A program made the position numbers and the translations under genes. Positions 1 through 6,634 of a DNA stretch of 6,803 nucleotides are shown here, one piece after another. Below the pieces are notes generated by a model. That model made no database searches. It was not told where the DNA came from and saw only the letters and a program-made list of their open reading frames with translations. The stretch is from Dysgonamonadaceae bacterium (GTDB lineage Bacteria > Bacteroidota > Bacteroidia > Bacteroidales > Azobacteroidaceae): assembly GCA_031282925.1 (NCBI GenBank), contig JAITCT010000183.1:1-6803 (forward strand), in the 5' to 3' direction. Position 1 is the first letter of the stretch. Every line of letters starts with the position of its first letter.

Positions 1-1
1 A

Positions 2-286
2 AAATGGGTACTGGATAAATACTTCAAAACAAACGGAACACGGAAACGGTGTTTTTCGCAGATGGTCAAAGACAAAGAAAGTAAACATAAACATACTTTC
101 ACGCTCAAAAAACTATCGGATACACCCATTGAAAGGTACGTGAAAATCAGGAAGCAAGCCAATCCGTTTGACCAAAAGCGGGATGCCTGCTTTGAACAAA
201 GGCAAGTCAAAGGCCAGAGGGTTCGCAGTTTCCCGAACATAAAAAATGGACAGGGAAACAACTTTATCGGACAGTACGCTGGATAA
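2..286 (+). CDS. ltrA: Group II intron reverse transcriptase/maturase, C-terminal fragment
   Basis: This open frame enters from the left edge, so only the last 94 residues are visible. Intron-encoded proteins of this kind help the intron RNA fold and splice, and copy it into new sites by target-primed reverse transcription. The visible part matches the DNA-binding (D) region that follows the maturase domain: WVLDKYF, then CFSQMVKD, then IERYVKIRKQANPF, a typical tail of this family. The usual PFDPEWExYFExR block reads PFDQKRDACFEQR here, so its Asp-Pro-Glu-Trp core is changed. Only about 27 residues follow, with no Cys pairs and no HNH endonuclease, so the protein either lacks the endonuclease or has lost it. 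The first in-frame ATG in view (62) is internal and is not the gene start. The reverse transcriptase catalytic motif would lie outside the window. Confidence 0.85.
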   Translation, partial: KWVLDKYFKTNGTRKRCFSQMVKDKESKHKHTFTLKKLSDTPIERYVKIRKQANPFDQKRDACFEQRQVKGQRVRSFPNIKNGQGNNFIGQYAG

Positions 287-355
287 TAATAAAAATAAAA
301 AAAGAAAACGTAGCAGTGCCGGTTTAATTTATGAGAATTAAATTTATAATCACCT

Positions 356-389
356 GAGCCGTATGCGGGGAAACTCGCACGTACGGTTC
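356..389 (+). ncRNA. Group II intron domain V (catalytic hairpin)
   Basis: This 34-nt hairpin is the active-site core of group II introns. The lower stem pairs GAGCCGTA with TACGGTTC (8 bp with one G-U). A two-base CG bulge follows on the 3' side. The upper stem pairs TGCGGG with CTCGCA and is closed by a GAAA tetraloop. The catalytic AGC triad is at 357-359. All features needed for metal binding and splicing look intact. Confidence 0.95.
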
Positions 390-393
390 TTAA

Positions 394-430
394 AGGGGAA
401 AGCGGCGGTAACGCCGCCGACCTGCTTAAT
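394..430 (+). ncRNA. Group II intron domain VI and 3' splice site
   Basis: Domain VI supplies the branch-point adenosine. A GC-rich stem, GCGGCG (402-407) with CGCCGC (412-417), is capped by a GTAA tetraloop of the GNRA type. A weaker lower helix can form between GGGG at 394-397 and the CCTGCTT segment at 421-427. The element ends CTTAAT at 430, which fits the AY ending of group II introns. I cannot assign the branch A with certainty; the unpaired A at 420 in GACC or an A near 428-429 are candidates. Confidence 0.75.
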
Positions 431-433
431 AGC

Positions 434-1483
434 ATGATACAGTTAGAGATAAAAGAAGAAGACAGAGTTTCATTGCAACAGGGAAGATACAATCAGTTAT
501 ATCCCCGTGTAATGCAGAAGTATAACGCATTATGGTTGAAGCATAAAGGTTTTTCGAACAGTCAGATATGCGAAGTGGAGGGAATCTGCAGCAACACGCT
601 GCTCACCTTTTTCAAGCAATGCGGTGAAGGCGGGCTGGAGCGGCTGCAGGAAATAAAATTCTTCCGTCCACAAAGCGAAATGGAAGCGTATTCGGGGAAA
701 ATTGAGCAATATTTTGAAGAAAATCCTCCTGCATCAATAAGGGAAGCCGTTTCAAAAATTGAAGAACTGACGGGTATAAAACGGAGCGAAACGCAGGTAC
801 GCAAGTTTTCGAAAGACAGGAAATTCCGTTTTCTCAGAGTTGGGACAGTGCCGGCAAAGGCATTGACGGAGGAAAAAAACGGGCAGCGGGAATTTTGGAG
901 CAGGCCTTAGCGCCCCGTCCGGAAGAAGCCAAAAAAGGAGAAAGAACTGTGTATTTTGTCAATGCGGCTCACTTTGTGTACGGTGCGTTTGTATCCTGCC
1001 TGTGGTGTCCGACCCGCAACACCTTCGGGAAGAAACAGGTATAACGTGTTGGGGCAACAGATGCCGTCTCGCATGATTTAATAACCGTTTGCAACGCCAC
1101 ATGCATCAATGCCGAAAGTGTTTGTGAACTGTTGATAAATATTGCTGCAGAAAAAGTGAGGAATGTGTGCTCCCGTAACGCTTGTTTTGGATAATGCAAA
1201 ATATCAGCGATGTGATTTTGTGCAGAATAAGGCAAAGGAATTGTGCATGGAACTGTTGTTTTTGCCATCATACAGCCCGAACATGAACCTTATTGAGCGA
1301 TTGTGGAAATGGAGGAAAAAGGATTGCCTTAACTGCAAGTATTACAGTAAGTGTTCTGAATTTGTAGAAGCAATACAAAAGTCACTGCAAAAAACGGAAA
1401 ATAAAGAAAATATAAATGATTTGGACACACTCTTGGCTCTTAATTTTCAACTTTATGATGACTCAATTTATAACCGAGCATAG
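434..1483 (+). pseudogene. IS630-family transposase, frameshifted and catalytically altered
   Basis: This is a broken DDE transposase of the IS630 (Tc1/mariner-like) family, which would normally cut and paste its element at TA sites. The first segment (434 to about 895) has two helix-turn-helix-like regions at about residues 30-62 and 98-128. The reading frame then changes near 895-897, again near 1039, again in the G run at 1051-1054, and last near 1157-1162. Read across these breaks, the protein runs on as VYFVNAAHFVYGAF, YNVLG, TDAVSHDLITVCNAT, then TLVLDNAKYQ and LPSYSPNMNLIERLWKW. The second and third catalytic residues, Asp (1190-1192) and Glu (1295-1297), are kept. The first reads Asn (AAT, 961-963) where family members have Asp. 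The neighbouring chromosomal genes are intact, so general sequencing error is unlikely. The ATG lies 3 nt after the group II intron. I could not locate the terminal inverted repeats. Confidence 0.9.
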
Positions 1484-1618
1484 TATAAACTCGTGATGCG
1501 TATGTTTGCCGTGATCAAAAATAACATTTTTATGAGAAAAATTATGCCTTTTGCTTGCAAAAATCATACGAATAGGGATTAAAGCCCAGTAGAAATGATT
1601 GATTCCGCACCAACCGAG

Positions 1619-1682
1619 GGCATGTCAAAATCATGTTGCATCTCTATGAGATGCCGGTTTCATGTTCATCAACATACATGCC
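1619..1682. repeat. 64-bp nested inverted repeat, possible REP- or MITE-like unit
   Basis: The outer arms GGCATGT (1619-1625) and ACATGCC (1676-1682) are perfect complements. Inside them is a perfect 7-bp hairpin, GCATCTC (1638-1644) with GAGATGC (1648-1654), around a TAT loop. The 7-mer TCATGTT occurs as a direct repeat at 1631-1637 and 1660-1666, once on each side of the inner hairpin. The compact, layered symmetry suggests a dispersed intergenic element, or the remains of an IS end. Copy number elsewhere is unknown. Confidence 0.5.
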
Positions 1683-1699
1683 TGAAAAAACAGCGCCTC

Positions 1700-1731
1700 A
1701 AAAAAATTTTAACCGGAAAATAACGCGTTAT
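1700..1731 (-). terminator. Palindrome plus T tract, weak terminator candidate downstream of the glycosyltransferase gene
   Basis: ATAACGCGTTAT (1720-1731) is a perfect 12-bp palindrome, extended by CCG/CGG matches outside it. On the - strand it is followed about 13 nt later by seven T residues (1706-1700). It lies about 40 nt beyond the glycosyltransferase stop, between convergent genes, where a terminator is expected. The stem is A/T-rich and would need a CGCG loop, so termination strength is doubtful; it could instead be a protein-binding palindrome. Confidence 0.3.
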
Positions 1732-1772
1732 ATCGGGAATGTAATGTGTTTTGGAGCGAGCAAATGCCCGCG

Positions 1773-2798
1773 CTAAGACAAAATCACTTCATTTGCAGAA
1801 ACAGTAATTCCCCTGTCGGGATGATATATTTTGAAAAGCGTATGTTCCCCGCTATGTTTGTTCATTTCATTGATTATCTGTCCGTAAGATATTTCCCGCA
1901 GGTTAAAAACAGTTTCATTTTTGAAATGGCGCGCCCCGCCGGATTGAGCCGGGACAAATATTTTCCGGATTGCCGCCATGCAATAAGTCAAAAGAATCGC
2001 TAACCGAATCGTCCATTTAAACAACCGGTTGGAACGGAGATAATGCTTGTTGAAAAAAATCAGCATGGCCTCGTAAAAATGCTTCACGTAACGGATGTCC
2101 TTTTTCGTGCTTTCGCCTTTGTAGTGGATAATCGGCTCGGGGAAATAATAATTGGCATAGTATGTTTGATGGATGCGGTACGACAAGTCAATGTCTTCGC
2201 CGTACATAAAAAAACGGTTGTCCAGACTGCCCGATTTTTCAATGGCCTCTTTTCTCAACATCATAAATGCGCCTGCCAGAACTTCCACTTCATGCGCTTC
2301 ATTTTCATCCAGATAACTCAAATGGTATCCTCCGAAGATTTTCGAGCGGGGAAACAGCCGCGATAAACCCGATATTTTGGTAAACGAATCCCAGGGCGAA
2401 GGAAAACCCCGCTTCGATTCCGGCAAAAAACGGCCGAACCCGTCGAGCATTTTCACTCCTGCAGCCCCGATTTGTGCGTTTTCGTCCATACGGCGGCAGA
2501 TTTTGCTCAACGTGTCTTCGCCCAGCACCGTGTCGGGATTGAGCAACAGTATATACTCGCCCTTTGCCTGTTCGATAGCTTGATTGTTGGCGGTCGAGAA
2601 ACCTGCATTTTCTTTGTTCGCGATAAAATGAACGGATGGAAACTTCGGAATCAAATATTCCAGAGAACCGTCGGACGAATGGTTGTCCACCACAAATATT
2701 TCCGTATCCAGGTTTTGAGCGGATTTCAGAACCGAATCCAAACATTGTTCGAGATAGTATTTTACGTTATAGTTAACAATAACAATGGATAATTTCAT
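1773..2798 (-). CDS. Family 2 glycosyltransferase (WbbL/rhamnosyltransferase-like)
   Basis: This 341-residue protein should transfer a sugar from a nucleotide-sugar donor to a growing surface polysaccharide or lipid-linked glycan at the cytoplasmic membrane. The GT-A fold is clear: MKLSIVIVNYN at the N-terminus, VDNHSSDGS at 38-46, NAGFSTANN at 64-72, and NPDT at 87-90 in the place of the metal-binding DxD. LAGAFMMLRKE is at 174-184, and FFMYGEDIDLSYRI at 196-209 carries the probable catalytic acidic pair. A hydrophobic stretch at about 262-280 could anchor it to the membrane. I chose the ATG at 2798 because homologues begin with M-K-x-S-I-V-I-V-N-Y; the longer frame to 2846 adds 16 residues from the intergenic repeat. 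It is 72 bp downstream of recQ on the same strand and probably co-transcribed. Donor and acceptor cannot be read from the sequence. Confidence 0.92.
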   Translation of the reverse strand: MKLSIVIVNYNVKYYLEQCLDSVLKSAQNLDTEIFVVDNHSSDGSLEYLIPKFPSVHFIANKENAGFSTANNQAIEQAKGEYILLLNPDTVLGEDTLSKICRRMDENAQIGAAGVKMLDGFGRFLPESKRGFPSPWDSFTKISGLSRLFPRSKIFGGYHLSYLDENEAHEVEVLAGAFMMLRKEAIEKSGSLDNRFFMYGEDIDLSYRIHQTYYANYYFPEPIIHYKGESTKKDIRYVKHFYEAMLIFFNKHYLRSNRLFKWTIRLAILLTYCMAAIRKIFVPAQSGGARHFKNETVFNLREISYGQIINEMNKHSGEHTLFKIYHPDRGITVSANEVILS

Positions 2799-2828
2799 GC
2801 GTTCATCTTTTTTAGTTAACGAGTAAAC

Positions 2829-2885
2829 GAGTTGACAAGTTAACAAGAATCATCATACACCGTCAACTTATTAACTTGTCAACTC
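2829..2885. repeat. 15-bp perfect inverted repeat between recQ and the glycosyltransferase gene
   Basis: GAGTTGACAAGTTAA (2829-2843) and TTAACTTGTCAACTC (2871-2885) are perfect complements around a 27-nt loop. The right arm contains the recQ stop codon (2873-2871) and its last four codons. No T tract follows on the - strand, so it does not look like a rho-independent terminator. Related words, AACTCGTTTACTCGTTAACT, continue on the - strand past the left arm. An mRNA hairpin here could separate recQ from the downstream transcript or stabilise 3' ends. Confidence 0.85.
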
Positions 2886-4772
2886 AATTTCATCATTGTT
2901 TATCTTTATCTGCTCGCTGTCGGCAAGGAAACGCAACGCCTTCACGATTTGTTTTTCGGGATAATCGACCGAAGCCAGAATACTCTCAACCTTACTTTCC
3001 CCGTTTTGAATCAATATCAGAATTTCATGAATAAGCGTTTTCATTGCCGGATCGCTGTTCTCCCGACGTTTCCTTTCGATGCAAACATCACATTTTCCGC
3101 AATCTCCGGCGTCCTTTTCCCCGAAATATCGAAGCAACATCCGGCTCCGGCACTGCATTTCGGAACTGCCGTACTCAATGACGCGCTCAATCCGGTTCAC
3201 CAGCTTGTTGCGCCGCTGTTCATACACCGCCTGCGGAATAGATAAATACCGGATATCCTCGCGATTCCGGCTGTAATAAACCGTCGGCACTTTTTGAGCG
3301 GGAATATAATGGATAATATGTTGAGTTGAAAGTAATTTCAACGACTCGTAAACCTGAAGAGGATCCATTCCCGTTCGTTGCGCCAGCAAAGTTTCGCTGA
3401 TGTGGACGTAATCGGCAAAAAGCCCCGTGTAAGACCGCAAAACCACTTGAATCAAGTTTTCAACAGCCTCGCTGAACCGGGAAAATTTGTACAGTTCATC
3501 CCTGTCAACGGTGAACATTAACTTCGAGTGTTTGTCCGTATCTTCAACGTATGTAATATAGCCCGCCAAATCAAGTATTTTTAAAGCGCTGTGTACATGT
3601 GCGATATTGTACCTGTAAGCCGCGCAAAACCTGTCAATATGGAAATTATGCCCCGTATCGATACCCGTATTAACGGCAATCTGAAAGAAATAAGCCAGTT
3701 TTTCGTAAACATCTTTGATAAATTCCCTTTCGGGAAATTCATCTTTGATGCGTCTTTTCAATTGAACGGCGTCCCGCCGGTTGAAAAGTGCAACAGCGTA
3801 TGCCTTTTCCCCGTCCCGACCCGCACGGCCTGCTTCCTGGAAGTATTCCTCCAATGAACCCGGCAACTCAAAATGGATGACCAGACGCACATCCGGCTTG
3901 TCGATACCCATTCCGAAAGCGTTAGTACAGACAATTATGCGGCACTGCCCGCTTTTCCACTCGTTTTGCCTGCGGATTTTCTCGTCGGAAGTCAGCCCCG
4001 CATGGAAAAAATCGGCGCTGATTCCCTGCCTTTGCAATTCCATCGCAATTTCTTTGGTACGGCTGCGACTCCTGACGTAAATAATCCCGCACCCCCGGAC
4101 TTTGGAAAGGATATGGACGATTTCATATAGTTTATCGTCTGTTTCCCGAATGACATAAGCCAGGTTTTCACGCTCAAAACTTTTCCTGAAAACGTTTTTT
4201 TCCCTGAACTGCAATTTTTCCTGAATATCGTTGATAACGTCGAGCGTGGCTGTAGCAGTCAATGCCAAAACAGGAACAGAGGGAAGGTGGTTGCGGAGTT
4301 CCGCAATACGCAAATAAGAAGGGCGAAAATCATATCCCCACTGCGAAATACAGTGCGATTCATCTATAACCAGCAGACAAACGTTCAGGTATGGAAGTTT
4401 TGCCAGGAAAAGTTCGTTTGTCAACCGTTCGGGGGAAACGTAGAGGAACTTGTAATGACCGAAAATGCAATTATCGAGGGTAACGAGGATTTCCTGCCTG
4501 CTCATTCCCGAATGGACATACGCCGCTTTGATATTTCTTTTTTTCAGATTATCGACCTGGTCTTTCATCAACGCAATCAAGGGCGTAACAACTAAACAAA
4601 GGCCGTCCGTCAGCAAGGCCGGAATTTGGAAAGTCAGGGACTTCCCCCCGCCCGTAGGCATTAAACCCAGAGTATCTTTACCTTCATAGACAGAGGTGAT
4701 AATTTCTTCCTGAAGCGAGCGAAATTCATCGTAACCCCAATACGCTTTCAAAATATCGTGAAACTGCCCCAT
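2871..4772 (-). CDS. recQ: ATP-dependent DNA helicase RecQ, short form without HRDC
   Basis: This 633-residue superfamily 2 helicase unwinds DNA 3' to 5' and works in recombination repair, often with RecJ. Visible motifs, by residue: motif 0 (FRSLQ, 17-21), Walker A MPTGGGKS (38-45), DESH (137-140) in place of DEAH, the aromatic-rich loop SQWGYDFRP (143-151), LTATAT (171-176), CTNAFGMGIDKPDVR (282-296) and motif VI QEAGRAGRDG (312-321). A zinc site has the RecQ spacing C-x16-C-x2-C-x2-C at Cys541, 558, 561 and 564. In the well-known E. coli protein the zinc site follows motif VI by about 50 residues; here the gap is about 220. The extra part contains two winged-helix-like stretches (about 378-410 and 455-500), and a third follows the zinc site (about 577-630). 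No HRDC domain is recognisable. The start follows A/T-rich sequence without a Shine-Dalgarno. It lies 58 nt after recJ in a probable operon. Confidence 0.96.
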   Translation of the reverse strand: MGQFHDILKAYWGYDEFRSLQEEIITSVYEGKDTLGLMPTGGGKSLTFQIPALLTDGLCLVVTPLIALMKDQVDNLKKRNIKAAYVHSGMSRQEILVTLDNCIFGHYKFLYVSPERLTNELFLAKLPYLNVCLLVIDESHCISQWGYDFRPSYLRIAELRNHLPSVPVLALTATATLDVINDIQEKLQFREKNVFRKSFERENLAYVIRETDDKLYEIVHILSKVRGCGIIYVRSRSRTKEIAMELQRQGISADFFHAGLTSDEKIRRQNEWKSGQCRIIVCTNAFGMGIDKPDVRLVIHFELPGSLEEYFQEAGRAGRDGEKAYAVALFNRRDAVQLKRRIKDEFPEREFIKDVYEKLAYFFQIAVNTGIDTGHNFHIDRFCAAYRYNIAHVHSALKILDLAGYITYVEDTDKHSKLMFTVDRDELYKFSRFSEAVENLIQVVLRSYTGLFADYVHISETLLAQRTGMDPLQVYESLKLLSTQHIIHYIPAQKVPTVYYSRNREDIRYLSIPQAVYEQRRNKLVNRIERVIEYGSSEMQCRSRMLLRYFGEKDAGDCGKCDVCIERKRRENSDPAMKTLIHEILILIQNGESKVESILASVDYPEKQIVKALRFLADSEQIKINNDEIELTS

Positions 4773-4787
4773 GAAAAGATTTATTTA

Positions 4788-4833
4788 TGAGTTACGGCAC
4801 CGGTTTACCCGTAAACTTGTAACTCGTAACTCA
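4788..4833. repeat. 9-bp inverted repeat between recJ and recQ, with a tandem GTAACTC repeat
   Basis: TGAGTTACG (4788-4796) and CGTAACTCA (4825-4833) are perfect complements around a 28-nt loop. The right arm contains the recJ stop codon (4833-4831). Inside the loop, GTTTAC (4803-4808) faces GTAAAC (4811-4816) across CC. GTAACTC is repeated in tandem at 4819-4825 and 4826-4832. The words and layout resemble the repeat after recQ. There is no T tract to suggest an intrinsic terminator. Confidence 0.75.
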
Positions 4834-6549
4834 AACATGTATATCTTTAATGAATAATTGAAGGCTATTCTTAGTGAACGTATTTTTCTCAACAGTATAG
4901 CAAATATCAAAAGGCGCTCCGCTTTTAATAGCATCGTTATATTCATGCATCCCGAAAGCAATAGCCGGTATCGCGTCGTCGGTAGAATCGTCAACCAAAT
5001 TCAGCTGCAAATGCTCCTGTGCCCGTCCAACCAGCTTGCTGACGCCGGAATCCCTCACCCCAAACGAACAAAACACCGGTTGGGTGTTGCCTACCCCGAA
5101 AGGATTCATGCGTCTTATATCAACGGCAAGTTTCCTGTTGATTTCGTTGAGTTTCAAAACCAGGTCAATATCAAATGTTTGGACGGCCTGCCTTTCGAGC
5201 AGGTATTCATCGGCATACGCTTCAAGCCGGGACTTGAACAAATCCAACTGCTCGCGGTACAAATTGACGCCTGCGGCAAACGGGTGTCCCCCGAAATTAA
5301 CCAAAATGTCCTTACACGACTCGAAAGCCCTGTAAATATCAAAATCCGTTACCGAACGCGCCGAACCGGAAACATAACCGTTGGCGTCGGCCAGCACAAC
5401 GGCCGGTTTATAATATTTTTCCATAATCCGGGAAGCTACGATTCCGATAATGCCTTTGTGCCATTCGGGATTATAGACGACAATAATTTTTTTATCCGCT
5501 ATTTCGGGATTTCCGTCAATTAAAGCATAAGCCTCGTCCGTCGTTTTCCTGTCCAGTTCGCGGCGATCGTCGTTGTACTGGTTGATATTTTCGCTCTTTG
5601 CTTTTGCCGTTTCCACGTCTTTTTCCAAAAGCAAATCAACCGTCGCCCTGCCGTTCATCATCCTTCCCGAAGCATTGATCCTCGGGCCGATTTTGAAACA
5701 AATGTCGTTCATCGTAATTCCCGTTTCCGGTAATCCGGAAACCTCAATGATTCCTTTCAAACCCTGACTCGGATTATGATTCAACTGTTTCAAGCCGTAA
5801 GTAGCCAGAATCCGGTTTTCGCCGGTCAGCGGGACAATATCCGCAATAATGCTCATCACCACGAGATCCAGTAAAGTGCATAATTTGGCAAATTTAATGC
5901 TGTTGCTGTTGGCAAAAGCCTCCATGAACTTAAACCCGACGCCGCAACCCGAAAGATGTTTATACGGATAAGTAGAACCGGGACATTTGGCGTCCAGTAT
6001 CGCTACCGCATCGGGTAAAACATCGTCGGACTTATGATGGTCGCAAACAATGAAATCAATTCCCAAAGACTTGGCATAAGCGATTCTGTCCACCGCTTTA
6101 ATGCCGCAATCCAAAGCAATGACCAGGGTTACGCCGGTCTCTCTGGCGTATGCAATACACCTGTCGGATATACCGTAACCTTCGTCGTAACGGTCGGGAA
6201 TGTAGTAATCCAGATTGGAACACCATGTATTCTGTTCCAAAAACTTGTAAACCAGTGCGACGGCAGTAGTCCCGTCCACATCATAATCTCCGTAAATCAT
6301 AATCTTTTCTTTGTTTCCCAACGCCAGGTTCAGTCGATCAACCGCTTTTTGCATATCGGGAAACAAAAACGGATCGTGCAAATCTCTTAATGACGGCTTG
6401 AGAAACCGCATCACGTCCTCTTCCGTGATAATTCCCCTTTGCACCAGTAAAAGACAGACAATCGGACTCATATCGAATTTTTGTGACAATTCGTCCCTTT
6501 TAAGTAATTGTTCGTTGTTTGGAGATTGATAATTCCATTTGCTTGTCAT
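4831..6549 (-). CDS. recJ: Single-stranded-DNA-specific exonuclease RecJ
   Basis: This 572-residue enzyme degrades single-stranded DNA 5' to 3' in the cytoplasm and acts in RecF-type recombination repair, mismatch repair and base excision repair. The DHH phosphoesterase core is complete: DYDVDG (88-93), LDCGI (146-150), CDHH (169-172) and ADIVPL (236-241). These carry the metal-binding Asp and His residues. The later motifs GPRINASGRM (288-297), WHKGIIGIVASR (363-374), SGSARS (394-399) and the DHHA1 signature GGHPFAAG (420-427) are also present. The rest forms the OB-fold region. Length fits the family. I chose the ATG at 6549 (MTSKWNY) because the longer frame to 6645 would start upstream of the predicted transcription start and adds an unconserved Cys/Arg-rich piece. 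It is the first gene of a likely recJ-recQ-glycosyltransferase operon. Confidence 0.97.
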   Translation of the reverse strand: MTSKWNYQSPNNEQLLKRDELSQKFDMSPIVCLLLVQRGIITEEDVMRFLKPSLRDLHDPFLFPDMQKAVDRLNLALGNKEKIMIYGDYDVDGTTAVALVYKFLEQNTWCSNLDYYIPDRYDEGYGISDRCIAYARETGVTLVIALDCGIKAVDRIAYAKSLGIDFIVCDHHKSDDVLPDAVAILDAKCPGSTYPYKHLSGCGVGFKFMEAFANSNSIKFAKLCTLLDLVVMSIIADIVPLTGENRILATYGLKQLNHNPSQGLKGIIEVSGLPETGITMNDICFKIGPRINASGRMMNGRATVDLLLEKDVETAKAKSENINQYNDDRRELDRKTTDEAYALIDGNPEIADKKIIVVYNPEWHKGIIGIVASRIMEKYYKPAVVLADANGYVSGSARSVTDFDIYRAFESCKDILVNFGGHPFAAGVNLYREQLDLFKSRLEAYADEYLLERQAVQTFDIDLVLKLNEINRKLAVDIRRMNPFGVGNTQPVFCSFGVRDSGVSKLVGRAQEHLQLNLVDDSTDDAIPAIAFGMHEYNDAIKSGAPFDICYTVEKNTFTKNSLQLFIKDIHV

Positions 6550-6634
6550 TATATTATTTATTTTTGTTTTTTTCTCGAAAAGCCGATTCCGGCAACAGCC
6601 CCGAAAGCAACCTGTCTGTAAACGAATCAACGTG

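Larger units (their letters stand above)
1..430 (+). mobile_element. Group II intron, 3' part (left side outside the window)
   Basis: This is the 3' end of a self-splicing, retromobile group II intron. In order it holds the end of the intron-encoded protein, about 70 nt of A/T-rich domain IV tail, domain V and domain VI. Domain V (356-389) and the domain VI hairpin (402-417) are followed by CCTGCTTAAT. This gives a 3' splice site at about 430, with the usual AY ending. The tail also has a 7-bp hairpin, TTTAATT (323-329) with AATTAAA (336-342). The intron lies directly upstream of an IS630 transposase start codon, so its 3' exon is probably IS DNA. The exact boundary is inferred from family conventions; the 5' end and domains I-III are not in the window. 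Confidence 0.9.
1484..1772. other. Intergenic region between the IS remnant and the glycosyltransferase gene
   Basis: No credible gene lies here. The two flanking genes point towards each other. The right end of the IS630 element should lie in this stretch, but I see no clear terminal repeat or target duplication. It holds a short palindrome (TTTTGC at 1549-1554 with GCAAAA at 1557-1562), the 64-bp nested repeat at 1619-1682, and the perfect palindrome at 1720-1731. Confidence 0.6.

Noticed and set aside
1484..1772. Right terminal inverted repeat and TA target site of the IS630 element
   Set aside because: The left end is outside the window, so no matching pair could be established; TA dinucleotides alone are not evidence.
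1746..2003. 85-codon open frame on the + strand
   Set aside because: Mostly antisense to the glycosyltransferase 3' end, with no recognisable features.
2305..2745. 146-codon open frame on the - strand
   Set aside because: It overlaps the glycosyltransferase gene in another frame of the same strand; the glycosyltransferase motifs in the main frame are decisive.
2799..2846. Upstream in-frame ATG for the glycosyltransferase, 16 extra residues
   Set aside because: The extra codons come from the intergenic repeat, and the family starts at the M-K-x-S-I-V-I-V motif.
2829..2885. Rho-independent terminator after recQ
   Set aside because: The stem is A/T-rich with a 27-nt loop and has no T run on the 3' side of the - strand, so intrinsic termination is unlikely.
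4858..5523. 221-codon open frame on the + strand
   Set aside because: It lies wholly opposite the DHHA1 and OB-fold part of recJ, which has all family motifs; the antisense frame resembles no known protein.
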